Shown here one piece after another: positions 16,976-26,535 of a stretch of DNA of 64,000 bases; the stretch's first letter is position 1; every line of letters begins with the position of its first letter. Location of the stretch: assembly GCA_017418975.1 (NCBI GenBank), contig JAFOMG010000005.1, forward strand, positions 1-64,000, written 5' to 3'. The notes beneath the pieces were generated by a model. The model was not told the DNA's origin. It made no database searches and saw only the letters and a list, made by a program, of their open reading frames with translations. The DNA comes from Sphingomonas sp. (lineage in GTDB: Bacteria; Pseudomonadota; Alphaproteobacteria; Sphingomonadales; Sphingomonadaceae). The position numbers were made by a program, and so were the translations under genes.

Positions 16976-19614
16976 CAGAAGTTCACTCCGATCCGGGCAT
17001 AGTAATGGCCGCCGCTGAAGCCGAAGGGCGAAAACTCGCTGTACGGGAAGGCGCCGCTGGTGTCCGCGCCGGTGAGCGCCGGAGTGGAGCGGATGTTCTC
17101 GGTGGGATAGATGTTGAACAGGTTGTTCGCGCCGACCGTCAGCGAGATGTTCCTCGTGATCTTGCCGGTGATGCTCACGTCCGTGACCCACTTCGCTTCC
17201 AGCTTCTGGATCACGTCGAGATTGCCCGCAGTGCCGGACTCGGTCGGCTGGGTCCGGAAGGGCGTGCTCCCCTGCGCCGCCAGCGCGGCATTGGCGGGTG
17301 TCTGGTTGGTAAGCGCCACCTGCTCGACTTCGCCGTAGCGCGTGGTGCGCGCATCGATGGTGAAGATGCCGATCTTGAGATTGGCGCCAAGTGCGACCTT
17401 GTCCTTGGGCTGGCCGTGCTGGACACGCGTTCGTTCGACCACGTCGAACAGCGGCGTGGTAATGCCGAGCGCCGTGATCTGCGACGGTGTCGCCGAGACA
17501 CGCCGCAACCGGGTGGTGTTGTGGTTGTAGGCAGCGGTGAGACGCAGCGTGGCTTCGCTGCTCAGTTTCGTCGTGTAGGAGGCCGTGATGTCAACGCCCT
17601 CGGTGCGCGTGTCCGCCGCGTTGGTGAAATAGCGCACGCTGGTCACGCCGGGATAGCCTAGGCTGGCGAGATAGTCGCGCAGGCGGCGGCTGTTCGAGGC
17701 ATCGACGAAATTGGAGGACAGGAAGATCCGATCGTCGATATCGATATGATAATAATCGGCCGAGGCGCTGAACCCGCCGCTGTCGAAGGTCAGGCCGCCG
17801 CCGAAGCTCGTCGACTTTTCAGGCTTGAGCTGCTGCGCGCCGAGCGCCTGGGCCAGCCCGGAGCCGACCGGGGCGGTGCGGACCAGCACGAATTCGGGGA
17901 AACCGGTCGTGTTGTTGACGATGGTGCGGCTGCTGGTCGAGCTGAAATATTGCTGGGCGAGGGCGGGGGCGTGGAAGCCGGTGCCCGCCGAGCCGCGCAG
18001 CGCGAAGCCCGCGCCCAGCTTCAGGCGGGTCGAGGCCTGGCCGTTCCAGGTGTCGCCGAAGTCGCTGTAATGTTCGTAGCGCCCGGCGAGATCGACCTGC
18101 CATCCGCGCACGGGCTCCAGGCCCAGCTCGGCGAAGGCGCCGATCGCGTCGCGGCTGGTGTCGACCACGTCGCCCGGCTGGATGCCCGCAAATCCCTGCG
18201 AGCCGATCGTCGGCACGCCGCCTGCATTCGGCCCGTCGAGAATGCGGGCGGAGCCATATTGATAGCTCGCCAGCTCGCCCGCGCCGATCTTGTAGCCGTC
18301 GCGGCGATATTCGGCGCCCAGTGCGACGTTCAGCGGCGCGGCGAGGCCGATGTCATAGCTGTCCGACAGGGTGAGATCGGTGGTCCATTGCGAATTGCCG
18401 TATCGGCCGTTGTAGAACCTGGTCGGGCTCGCGGTGCCCAGCGTCGCGTTCAGCGTGTTCTCGGTGCGATATTCGATCGTGTTGCCGCCATAGACGGTCG
18501 AGAGATCCCAGTCCCAGCCGCCGAGCTTGCCGCGAACCCCGATCACGGCCGAATAGTCGGTGCTCTCGGTATTCACGAACGGCAGGAAGCCGTTGGGATA
18601 GAGGGCGCGGACATTCTCGTCCTGGCCGGGGCGGCGGAAGGAGGCATTGGAGTGCGCCTTGCTGACCCGGTAGCCGCCAAAGCCATAGAGTTCGATATCG
18701 CCGCCGAGCGGCTTGGCGAAATTGACGATGCCGCTGACCTCTTCCAGATCGCCCTCGTCGGCGAAGCGCCAGACGTTGCGATTGACCGTCGCCTCGCGCG
18801 GGTCGAGCGTCGTGCCCGTGGCGCCGCCCGGCGGGTTGAGGCCGATGCCCGAGCCGTAGCGCGCCGACAGCGGCTGGGGCGCGCCGGTGGAGGACGTGCC
18901 GAAATAGAATTGCCGAGTATCGGGCTGTGCCCGATTGGCCGCCTTGTGGTTGCGATAATAGCCGGTGACGTTGAGGAAGCCGTCGTCACCGAGCCTCACG
19001 CCGGAGCCGAGCGATAGCTCATAGGTGTCGCCGCCGCCATCATAGGTGCTGCCGAAGCTGGCGGTGCCATGGATCGCGGTATCCGTGCGCAGCAGGATGT
19101 TGATCACGCCGGCGATCGCGTCCGAGCCATATTGAGCGGAAGCACCGTCCCGCAGGATCTCGATGCGCCCGATCGAGGCCGCCGGAATCTGGTTGAGATC
19201 GGTCGGCACCGCGCCCTTGCCGATCGTCCCGCCGGTATTGACCCAGGCCGCCGTGTGCACGCGCTTGCCGTTCAGCAGCACCAGCGTCTCGTCCGGCGAA
19301 AGACCGCGCAGCGAGGCGGAATGGATATGGGTGTTGCCATCCGGCGTGGTGGGCGTCGCGAAGGCGAAGGACGGCACCTGCTGGCGCAGGATCTCGCTCG
19401 TTTCGGTATAGCCCGACGCACGCACGTCCTCGCCGCTCAGCACGTCGATCGGCACCGGGGAGGAGGTCACGGTGCGGTTGGCGAAGCGCGTGCCGGTGAC
19501 GACGATCCCGCCTTGCTCCGGCGCGCTTTCGTCGGATGGCGGGTTCGCGGTCTGCGCGAGGGCGGGGATGGGAAGGAAGGCGACGCTCGAGAGGAGCAGG
19601 AGGATATGGCGCAT
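16975..19614 (-). CDS. TonB-dependent outer-membrane receptor
   Basis: An 879-residue protein with a signal peptide (ILLLLSSVAFLPIPALAQ) behind an AAGGGG site. Plug domain near residues 45-190: GIVVTGTRFANRT, ILRQQVPSF, SLRGLSPDETLVLLNGKR, IGRIEILRDGASAQYGSDAIAGVIN. A beta-barrel follows and ends FSGGHYYARIGVNF with the C-terminal Phe. It belongs to the group of large receptors with a long VLLNGKR loop, frequent in sphingomonads. It is coupled to a periplasmic aminotransferase and divergent from an M19 dipeptidase operon, so its substrate may be a peptide or amino-acid derivative. That is inference from context. Confidence 0.9.
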   Translation of the reverse strand: MRHILLLLSSVAFLPIPALAQTANPPSDESAPEQGGIVVTGTRFANRTVTSSPVPIDVLSGEDVRASGYTETSEILRQQVPSFAFATPTTPDGNTHIHSASLRGLSPDETLVLLNGKRVHTAAWVNTGGTIGKGAVPTDLNQIPAASIGRIEILRDGASAQYGSDAIAGVINILLRTDTAIHGTASFGSTYDGGGDTYELSLGSGVRLGDDGFLNVTGYYRNHKAANRAQPDTRQFYFGTSSTGAPQPLSARYGSGIGLNPPGGATGTTLDPREATVNRNVWRFADEGDLEEVSGIVNFAKPLGGDIELYGFGGYRVSKAHSNASFRRPGQDENVRALYPNGFLPFVNTESTDYSAVIGVRGKLGGWDWDLSTVYGGNTIEYRTENTLNATLGTASPTRFYNGRYGNSQWTTDLTLSDSYDIGLAAPLNVALGAEYRRDGYKIGAGELASYQYGSARILDGPNAGGVPTIGSQGFAGIQPGDVVDTSRDAIGAFAELGLEPVRGWQVDLAGRYEHYSDFGDTWNGQASTRLKLGAGFALRGSAGTGFHAPALAQQYFSSTSSRTIVNNTTGFPEFVLVRTAPVGSGLAQALGAQQLKPEKSTSFGGGLTFDSGGFSASADYYHIDIDDRIFLSSNFVDASNSRRLRDYLASLGYPGVTSVRYFTNAADTRTEGVDITASYTTKLSSEATLRLTAAYNHNTTRLRRVSATPSQITALGITTPLFDVVERTRVQHGQPKDKVALGANLKIGIFTIDARTTRYGEVEQVALTNQTPANAALAAQGSTPFRTQPTESGTAGNLDVIQKLEAKWVTDVSITGKITRNISLTVGANNLFNIYPTENIRSTPALTGADTSGAFPYSEFSPFGFSGGHYYARIGVNF

Positions 19615-19908
19615 GGAGCCCCTTTTTGTTCTTGCTGGCCGGGCCTTATATCCTATTCAGTCAATGGGAATTGAGTCAGAAGAAGCTCTTTGCGGCGCGA
19701 TAGCGCAGCTGTCGCGAACGCGACGTGCGGCCCGCACCGGCGGAGTCATGCTCGGGAAAATCAAATCGATAGCGCGTCCTGCTGTGCGCAACGCCAGCTT
19801 GTGGCGGCGATAGATTTTCACGCGCCATAATTCCCATTTATAAAATAGGAATAAGCGAGAGGCGGCCATGGCCTCGCGACTGCGGGATATTGTCATGGGA
19901 GGAATCCA

Positions 19909-21111
19909 GTGAAGACCAGCCTGTTCGCGCTCAGCCTTTCGCTCGCCGTGGCGCCCGCCGCGGCGCAGACGCTCGCCATCGATCCGCATGTCGACCTGCC
20001 CAAGTCCGCCACGGCACCGGGCTGGTCGGGCAAGGCCGATCCGACATCGCAGTTCGACCTCGATCGTGCGCGCGCCGGCGGCCTCAACGCCGCGGCCATC
20101 GCGCTGTTCGTGCCGCAGGGCACGCGCGACGCGCCGACGCTCGCCAGGGCGCAGGCCGAGCTGCGCGTGCGCGACGGCGCCATTCATGCGATCGCCGAGC
20201 GCAATCCCGCGCTGGCGGTGTTCGCGCGCTCCCCGGCCGATGTCCGGGATGCGGCCGCGCGCGGCAAGTTCGCGGTGATCGAGAGCTTCCTCAACGCCTG
20301 GCCGCTCGGCAACGACCTCGACCAGCTCGACTATTGGTATGGCCGCGGCGTGCGCATCCTCGGCCTTGTCCATGCCGGCAACAATCAGTTCGCGGATTCG
20401 TCGCGGCCGGCCTTGCAGCTCGGCGACACGCCCGGTGAGAATGGCGGCCTTTCGCCGCTGGGCCGGGCCGCGGTCAGGCGGCTCAACGATCTGGGCGTGC
20501 TGATCGACGTGTCGCAACTCTCGGACGCGGCGTTCGACCAGGTGCTCGCACTGAGCCGCGCGCCGGTCATTGCCAGCCATTCGGACGTGCGCGGTCTGGT
20601 CGACAATAGCCGCAACCTGAGCGACGGGCAGCTGGACGCGCTGAAGGCCAAGGGGGGCGTGGTCGCGATCAATGCATTCAGCGCCTATCTGCGCGCGCGC
20701 TCGCCCGAGACCCTGGCGGCGGTGGCCGCGCTCCAGAAGCAATATGGGCTCAAGCCCGGCGGTCCGGCGCTCGCTGCCGACAGGCAAGCCGAATATGACC
20801 AGCGCTTCCACGATATCGTTGGCAGGGAGCCGCGCGCGAGCGTCGCGGATCTGGTCAATGCGGTCGACTATGCGGTCAAGCGGATCGGCGTCGATCATGT
20901 CGCGCTTTCGTCCGACTTCAATCATGGCGGCGGCGTCGACGGGTGGGCCGATGTCGGCGAGATCGCCAATGTCACCGCCGAGCTGAAGCGCCGGGGCTAT
21001 CGGGACGCGGATATCGACAAATTGTGGAGCGGCAATGTGCTGCGTGTCTGGCAGGCGGCGATCGACGCGCGCGATCAAGCCTATCGCCCGGTGGCGGTGG
21101 CACGTCGGTGA
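19909..21111 (+). CDS. Membrane dipeptidase, peptidase family M19, exported
   Basis: A 400-residue protein starting at GTG 19909 behind GGGAGGAA, with a signal peptide ending at AAAQ (about residue 20). M19 enzymes are dinuclear zinc dipeptidases. Visible ligands and motifs: H27 and D29 in DPHVDLP, the VIES segment near 123, VHAGNNQFADSS, LIDVSQLSD, ASHSDVRGLVDNSRN and VALSSDFNHGGG. The first position is DPHVD instead of the common DGHND. It should hydrolyse dipeptides in the periplasm. Its stop overlaps the GTG of the next gene (GTGA). It is divergent from the TonB receptor and aminotransferase genes, fitting a peptide-scavenging unit. Confidence 0.88.
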   Translation: MKTSLFALSLSLAVAPAAAQTLAIDPHVDLPKSATAPGWSGKADPTSQFDLDRARAGGLNAAAIALFVPQGTRDAPTLARAQAELRVRDGAIHAIAERNPALAVFARSPADVRDAAARGKFAVIESFLNAWPLGNDLDQLDYWYGRGVRILGLVHAGNNQFADSSRPALQLGDTPGENGGLSPLGRAAVRRLNDLGVLIDVSQLSDAAFDQVLALSRAPVIASHSDVRGLVDNSRNLSDGQLDALKAKGGVVAINAFSAYLRARSPETLAAVAALQKQYGLKPGGPALAADRQAEYDQRFHDIVGREPRASVADLVNAVDYAVKRIGVDHVALSSDFNHGGGVDGWADVGEIANVTAELKRRGYRDADIDKLWSGNVLRVWQAAIDARDQAYRPVAVARR

Positions 21112-21887
21112 CGCATTTTGATCCGCTCCATTCGCTCGCCGGCGTGCTGGTCGGCCTGCTCGTCGGCATGACGGGCGTCGGCGGCGGTTCGCTGATGACG
21201 CCGCTGCTCGTGCTTGCCTTTGGCTTTCATCCCGCCACCGCCGTGGGCACCGATCTGCTCTATGCCTCGGCTACCAAGGCGGTCGGCACCGTGGTTCATG
21301 GCGCCGGCGGCACGGTGGACTGGAAAGTGGTGCGGCGGCTGGCCATCGGCAGCGTGCCGGCCACGCTGATCACGCTGCTGGTGCTGGCCGCGCTCGGGAC
21401 GCATCTCGAGAGCACGGGCCGGGTGATCAGCCTCACGCTCGGGATCGCCCTGCTCGTCACGGCCGTGGCGATCCTCTTCCGGCGCCGGATCGTCGAGTAT
21501 TTCACGAACGATCGCCCGCCACGGCCCGAGCGCCAGGTGGCGGCGCTGACGGTCATCCTCGGCGCGGTGCTCGGAGTGCTCGTCTCGCTGTCCTCGGTCG
21601 GCGCCGGCGCGCTGGGCATGACCGTGCTGCTGATCCTGTATCCGCGCCTCCCGACCAATCGCCTGGTCGGCTCCGATATCGCCCATGCCGTGCCGCTGAC
21701 CCTGATCGCGGGCGCCGGACATTGGCTGCTCGGCTCGGTCGACTTCGGGCTGCTCGGGTCCCTGCTGCTCGGGTCGGTGCCCGGGATCGTCATCGGCAGC
21801 CTGATCGCCACGCGCATCCCCGATCGGGTGCTGCGTCCCGTGCTTGCCGGAACGCTCGCCATCGTCGGCGGCAGGCTCGTGTTTTGA
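21108..21887 (+). CDS. TauE/SafE family sulfite or organic-anion exporter
   Basis: A 259-residue polytopic membrane protein starting at GTG 21108, which overlaps the dipeptidase stop. The frame is open further upstream, but the membrane protein begins here. About eight hydrophobic segments are seen, in two halves. The first half begins LAGVLVGLLVGMTGVGGGSLMTP, typical of TauE/SafE. The second half carries SLSSVGAGALGMTVL and ends GTLAIVGGRLVF. Family members export sulfite, sulfoacetate or similar anions. The coupling to a dipeptidase suggests that it handles a sulfur-containing product, but this is a guess. Confidence 0.85.
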   Translation: MTHFDPLHSLAGVLVGLLVGMTGVGGGSLMTPLLVLAFGFHPATAVGTDLLYASATKAVGTVVHGAGGTVDWKVVRRLAIGSVPATLITLLVLAALGTHLESTGRVISLTLGIALLVTAVAILFRRRIVEYFTNDRPPRPERQVAALTVILGAVLGVLVSLSSVGAGALGMTVLLILYPRLPTNRLVGSDIAHAVPLTLIAGAGHWLLGSVDFGLLGSLLLGSVPGIVIGSLIATRIPDRVLRPVLAGTLAIVGGRLVF

Positions 21888-21908
21888 CCCCCCCTCGGAG
21901 AATGCCCC

Positions 21909-22592
21909 ATGTCGCTCGAACCCAATTTCTTCAACGAACGCGACGACCAGATGTGGGCCGACCTGCTTTCGCCGGGGCGCCGGGCATTGCTTGGGGGTGG
22001 CGCCGCGGCGCTCGCCGCGCTTGGGCTGGCACGGGGCGCGCAGGCGCAGGCGCAGGCCGTGCCCGTCACGGCTCCCGCGCCCGCCGTGTCGGGCCGCAGT
22101 CCCTGGGGCTATGAGACCTATAAGGAGCCGACGCCGCGCCCCAAATCGGTGCGTCCGGGCGAGGCCGTGCTGCCATCGACCCCACGCGCCTATACGGATA
22201 TCAAGAGCTATCACGCGCACATCTATTTCGACGAGGACAGCCATGCGAAGGCGGCGCTGATCCGCAAATGGGCCGCCGAGCGCTTCTCCGTCGAGCTCGG
22301 CAACTGGAACCTCGAGCCGCGGGGACCGCACGTCACGCCGTCCTTCTATTTCGGCTTCGCCAACGATCTGCTGCCGGTGATCGTCCCATGGCTGCAGCTC
22401 AACAGCCTCGGCCTCACGATCCTGCTTCACCCCAATACCGAGGACCCGCGTGCCGATCATCTCTACTACGCGCTCTGGGTGAACCGTTCGCAGCCGGTGA
22501 ACGCCTATGGAATGCATGCCCCGGCGCCCGGCGAGCCCAAGGTCGAGCAGATCTATCCCAATACCCGGCCGACCATCCGGCCCGAGGCCTGA
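21909..22592 (+). CDS. DOPA 4,5-dioxygenase-like protein with N-terminal leader
   Basis: A 227-residue protein. Residues about 95-210 match the DOPA dioxygenase family, with its metal-binding His pattern: SYHAHIYFDEDS, RGPHVTPSFYFGF and LLHPNTEDPRADH. Family members cleave the catechol ring of DOPA or resemble enzymes that do. Unusually, residues 20-50 look like an export leader (GRRALLGGGAAALAALGLARG followed by AQAQA), with one Arg pair. Most family members are plain cytoplasmic proteins of about 110 residues. It lies 21 bases after the exporter gene and is probably in the same operon. The substrate is unknown. Confidence 0.75.
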   Translation: MSLEPNFFNERDDQMWADLLSPGRRALLGGGAAALAALGLARGAQAQAQAVPVTAPAPAVSGRSPWGYETYKEPTPRPKSVRPGEAVLPSTPRAYTDIKSYHAHIYFDEDSHAKAALIRKWAAERFSVELGNWNLEPRGPHVTPSFYFGFANDLLPVIVPWLQLNSLGLTILLHPNTEDPRADHLYYALWVNRSQPVNAYGMHAPAPGEPKVEQIYPNTRPTIRPEA

Positions 22593-22603
22593 GCGAAAAA
22601 AAA

Positions 22604-22633
22604 GGCCGCGCTCCAGGGGGGAGGAGCGCGGCC
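22604..22633. terminator. Strong GC hairpin flanked by an A-run
   Basis: GGCCGCGCTCC (22604-22614) pairs perfectly with GGAGCGCGGCC (22623-22633) around an 8-base loop. Eight A bases precede it on the + strand, so the canonical terminator (stem plus U-run) reads on the - strand. It lies 12 bases after the DOPA-dioxygenase-like gene and may still end that + transcript. Confidence 0.55.
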
Positions 22634-22941
22634 CAGACCTGAGCTTGGAGGGGATGACCCAGCCCGGGGAAGCGACGAAGCCGGACGAGAACGATTGCTG
22701 GCTTCATCGGCACACGCCTAATTCATATCAATCAGATGGATATTAAGAAGCAAGTTCGGCTATCATGTGCTAAAGCTCATCTCGCCCATGCCGTGGAACA
22801 AAGGCGCTATCCACGCCGCTCGTGAACCTGCCGGCGCGTCTCCGCCCGGCGCCACTCCGGAAAGCCCATGACCGATCTCGCTCTGCCATTTGAGCATCCT
22901 GCCTGGTTTCAGCCCCTGTCCGCGGCGCGGAGGGGCGACGC
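22634..22941 (+). promoter_or_regulatory. metN leader region with two tiny overlapping frames
   Basis: About 300 bases before metN. I could not fit a known SAM riboswitch. Two short frames occur: 22788-22871 (27 codons) and 22868-22945 (25 codons). The first overlaps the second by ATGA, and the second overlaps the metN start by ATGA. The promoter probably lies in 22690-22770, the least GC-rich part. Confidence 0.45.
22788..22871 (+). CDS. Possible leader peptide 1 upstream of metN
   Basis: A 27-residue frame beginning MPWNKGAIHAAREPAG. It ends in a 4-base ATGA overlap with the next small frame. There is no strong ribosome site, and its only clear support is the exact overlap chain into metN. 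Confidence 0.25.
   Translation: MPWNKGAIHAAREPAGASPPGATPESP

Positions 22942-22945
<4 letters not shown>
22868..22945 (+). CDS. Possible leader peptide 2, coupled to metN
   Basis: A 25-residue frame, MTDLALPFEHPAWFQPLSAA and five more residues, ending in a 4-base ATGA overlap with metN. Translation of it would bring ribosomes to the metN start. It is not methionine-rich, so a classical attenuation peptide is not evident. Confidence 0.35.
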
Positions 22946-23906
<961 letters not shown>

Positions 23907-23910
<4 letters not shown>

Positions 23911-24572
23911 GCGGCTGGCTTGCCAATGTCGATTGGAGCGAGATCGGCCAGGCCTGTCTCGACACGCTCGCGATGCTGGGCGGCTCGCTGCTGCTGACCG
24001 TCCTGCTCGGCCTGCCGCTCGGCATCTTGCTGTTCCTGACCAGCCCGGGCCAGATCTGGCAGAATCGCGCGGTCAGCGGGGGGCTGGCCCTGCTGGTCAA
24101 CCTGCTGCGCTCCGTGCCCTTCATCATCCTGCTGATCCTGATGATCCCGCTGACGGTGCTGCTGGTCGGCACTTCGCTCGGCGTGGCGGGCGCGATCCCG
24201 CCGCTGGTGGTGGGGGCGGCGCCCTTCTTCGCGCGGCTGGTCGAGACTGCGCTGCGCGAAGTCGATCGCAACACCATCGAAGCGGTCCAGGCCATGGGAG
24301 CCACCACGCGCGACCTGGTGTTCCGGGCGTTGCTGCCCGAGGCGCTGCCCGGGATCATCGCCGGGGCGACCGTGACCGCGATCGCGCTCGTCTCGTTCAC
24401 TGCGATGGCGGGGGCCGTCGGCGCGGGCGGGCTGGGCGATCTCGCCATCCGCTTCGGCTATCAACGCTTCCAGACCGACGTGATGCTGGTCACCGTCGCG
24501 CTGCTGCTCGTCCTCGTCCAGCTTCTCCAGATGGCGGGAGACCGCCTCGTCCGCCATTTCACCCGCCGATAG
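23907..24572 (+). CDS. metI: Methionine ABC transporter, permease MetI
   Basis: A 221-residue inner-membrane permease with five hydrophobic segments. The MetI-like motif is visible: ALREVDRNTIEAVQAMGATT, followed by ALPGIIAGATVTAIALVSFT, which docks onto the ATPase. The length is typical of MetI. It starts in a 4-base ATGA overlap with metN and ends 8 bases before metQ, so all three genes should be made together. Confidence 0.93.
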
Positions 24573-24580
24573 GATTTCCG

Positions 24581-25378
24581 ATGCAACGACGCCTGCTCCT
24601 CACCGCTTTCGCCGCGCTCGCGCTGGCCGGCTGCGGCAAATCCGCGAAGACCGACGATCCCAACACGCTGAGCGTCGCCGCGACGGCGGTGCCGCATGCC
24701 GAGATATTGGAGTTCGTGAAGCCGGCCCTGGCCAGGCAGGGGCTGAAGCTCGATGTCAGAGTGTTCAACGACTATGTCCAGCCCAACACCCAGGTCGCGG
24801 AAGGGCGGATCCTGGTCAATTATTTCCAGACCGGACCCTATCTGGCCGAGTTCAACCGTTCCAAGGGCACGCATCTGGTGGCGATCGCGGGCGTGCATGT
24901 CGAGCCGTTCGGAGCCTATTCGCGCAAGTGGAAGGCGATCGCCGACGTGCCGGCGGGCGCGACGGTGGCGATCCCCAACGACCCGAGCAACAGCGGCCGC
25001 GCGCTCCAGCTGCTCGCCAAGGCCGGGCTGATCACCTTGCTCGACCCCAAGAGCACTTCCGCCACGCCCAAGGATATCGTCGAGAACCGCAAGAACCTGA
25101 AGTTCCGCGAACTCGAGGCGGCGACGCTGCCGCGCGTGCTCGATCAGGTCGATCTGGCGCTGATCAACACCAACTATGCGCTCGACGCGAAGCTGGATCC
25201 GAGGCGGGACGCGCTGGCGATCGAGGGCAAGGACAGCCCCTATGTGAATTTCGTCGTGGGCCTTGAAGGCGCGAAGAACGATCCGCGCGTGCTGAAGCTG
25301 GTCACGGCGCTGCACAGCCCCGAGACGCGGGCATTCATCGAGCGCAAATATGGCGGGGCGGTGATCCCGGCCTTCTGA
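24581..25378 (+). CDS. metQ: Methionine-binding lipoprotein MetQ
   Basis: A 265-residue protein starting at ATG 24581, although the frame is open far upstream. The signal peptide has a lipobox (ALALAGC), giving a lipidated Cys near residue 19. The mature part is a NlpA/MetQ-type binding protein: ATAVPHAEILEFVKP, VRVFNDYVQPNTQVAEG, NYFQTGPYLAEFN, ATVAIPNDPSNSGRAL, LALINTNYAL and SPYVNFVVG. It captures methionine at the membrane for MetNI. It is convergent with the aminotransferase operon, 65 bases away. Confidence 0.93.
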   Translation: MQRRLLLTAFAALALAGCGKSAKTDDPNTLSVAATAVPHAEILEFVKPALARQGLKLDVRVFNDYVQPNTQVAEGRILVNYFQTGPYLAEFNRSKGTHLVAIAGVHVEPFGAYSRKWKAIADVPAGATVAIPNDPSNSGRALQLLAKAGLITLLDPKSTSATPKDIVENRKNLKFRELEAATLPRVLDQVDLALINTNYALDAKLDPRRDALAIEGKDSPYVNFVVGLEGAKNDPRVLKLVTALHSPETRAFIERKYGGAVIPAF

Positions 25379-25443
25379 GCGAGGAACGCGCCGGAGCGCC
25401 GGGGCCGGGCGGCGGCATTGCCTGGCACGGCCGTGCCGGTGCG

Positions 25444-26535
25444 TCAGTCGGGCGCGTCGCGGAGCATCGCGGTGAAGCGCGACCAGTCCGCCGTCGACGC
25501 CGCCAGGCAGTAACGGGCTTCGTCGGCGGCGCCCTCGAAGACCGGGCCGTCGATCCCGTCCACGCCGAGCGCCCTCAGCGGCGCGACGGCACCGGCATAA
25601 GCATAGAACCCGCGGCCGCCCGCGGCCAGGCGCACGCCGTGGCGCGTGACCTGCCCGAATTCCCGGCGCCGTTGATCGAGCGCGGCTACCAGGCGATGGC
25701 GGCCCTCCAGCCATGCGGCGGAGGCCAGCAACTCGGCGGCGAGATGCTCCGAAGCGGAGCAGGAAGCCTGTACGAGATGGCGCTTGGCCTCGATGATGCC
25801 GTCGCGCAGCACGGGGTCGCGCGTCATGACAAATCCGAGGCGCAGTCCGGGCAGGCAGAGCAGCTTTCCCAGGCTCCCCACGGCAGCCACCCCGGCGGCG
25901 CGCGGCCTTTCCGCGGCGAAGCGGTGGAAATGGGTGATCTGTTCCGCCCCGCCGTCGTCGAGCCAGCCATAGGTGTCGTCGAGAATGACGCGCTGCCGCA
26001 TCCGGCCGAGCATGGCGGCGACGGCTTCGCGCGCGGCCCCGTCAAGCGCGATGCCCGTCGGATTGTGCGGCGAGTTGAGGATCACCGCATCGATTTCCCC
26101 GCTGTCGGCCGCGCACAGCCGCTCCAGCAGGGCGGCCCCGTCCGCCCGCCATTCGTAGAAGCGGATGCTGCAGTTCCGATAGGCCGCGATCCGCAGATAG
26201 GCGGGAAAGGCGGGGCGGGGGACCAGGATGGTCGCGCCGGGCGCCAAGGTCGCGAGCAGGATCAGGAAGATCGCTTGCGATGCGCCATCCGTCACCACGA
26301 TCTCGTCGGGATATCCCTGCACCGCCTCGGCGATGCGCGCGCGCAAGGCCGGGGTTCCTTCGGTCGGGGAATAGCCGAACAGCGCCTCCGCTCTCAGATG
26401 CGGCCGGGCAATGTCCAGCGGGAAGAACTGCGCCAGGAACGAAGGTGCGAGCGAGCGGAGGTTGATGCGACCTTCCAGGCCCTCCAGGACCGCGCCCGTC
26501 GCCGGCAGAGAACCCGGCGGGGCCGTGCCGCTCAT
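25444..26535 (-). CDS. PLP-dependent aminotransferase B of the peptide cluster
   Basis: A 363-residue fold-type I aminotransferase. Motifs: YSPTEGTPALRARIAEAV, VTDGASQAIFLIL, LNSPHNPTGIAL, ILDDTYGWL, the PLP lysine in VGSLGKLLCLPGLRLGF, and SCSASEHLAAELL. ATG 26535 overlaps the stop of the aldolase gene by 4 bases. It is the last of a three-gene operon: aminotransferase A, aldolase, aminotransferase B. I infer that it aminates a 2-oxo acid made by the aldolase, or makes the aldolase substrate by removing an amino group. The substrate cannot be read from the sequence. A role in making a building block for the NRPS is likely from context. Confidence 0.85.
   Translation of the reverse strand: MSGTAPPGSLPATGAVLEGLEGRINLRSLAPSFLAQFFPLDIARPHLRAEALFGYSPTEGTPALRARIAEAVQGYPDEIVVTDGASQAIFLILLATLAPGATILVPRPAFPAYLRIAAYRNCSIRFYEWRADGAALLERLCAADSGEIDAVILNSPHNPTGIALDGAAREAVAAMLGRMRQRVILDDTYGWLDDGGAEQITHFHRFAAERPRAAGVAAVGSLGKLLCLPGLRLGFVMTRDPVLRDGIIEAKRHLVQASCSASEHLAAELLASAAWLEGRHRLVAALDQRRREFGQVTRHGVRLAAGGRGFYAYAGAVAPLRALGVDGIDGPVFEGAADEARYCLAASTADWSRFTAMLRDAPD

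Noticed and set aside
22690..22941. SAM or cobalamin riboswitch before metN
   Set aside because: Pieces such as GCCACTCCGGAAAGCCC recall known elements, but the conserved order and pairing of SAM-I, SAM-II or cobalamin riboswitches could not be matched.
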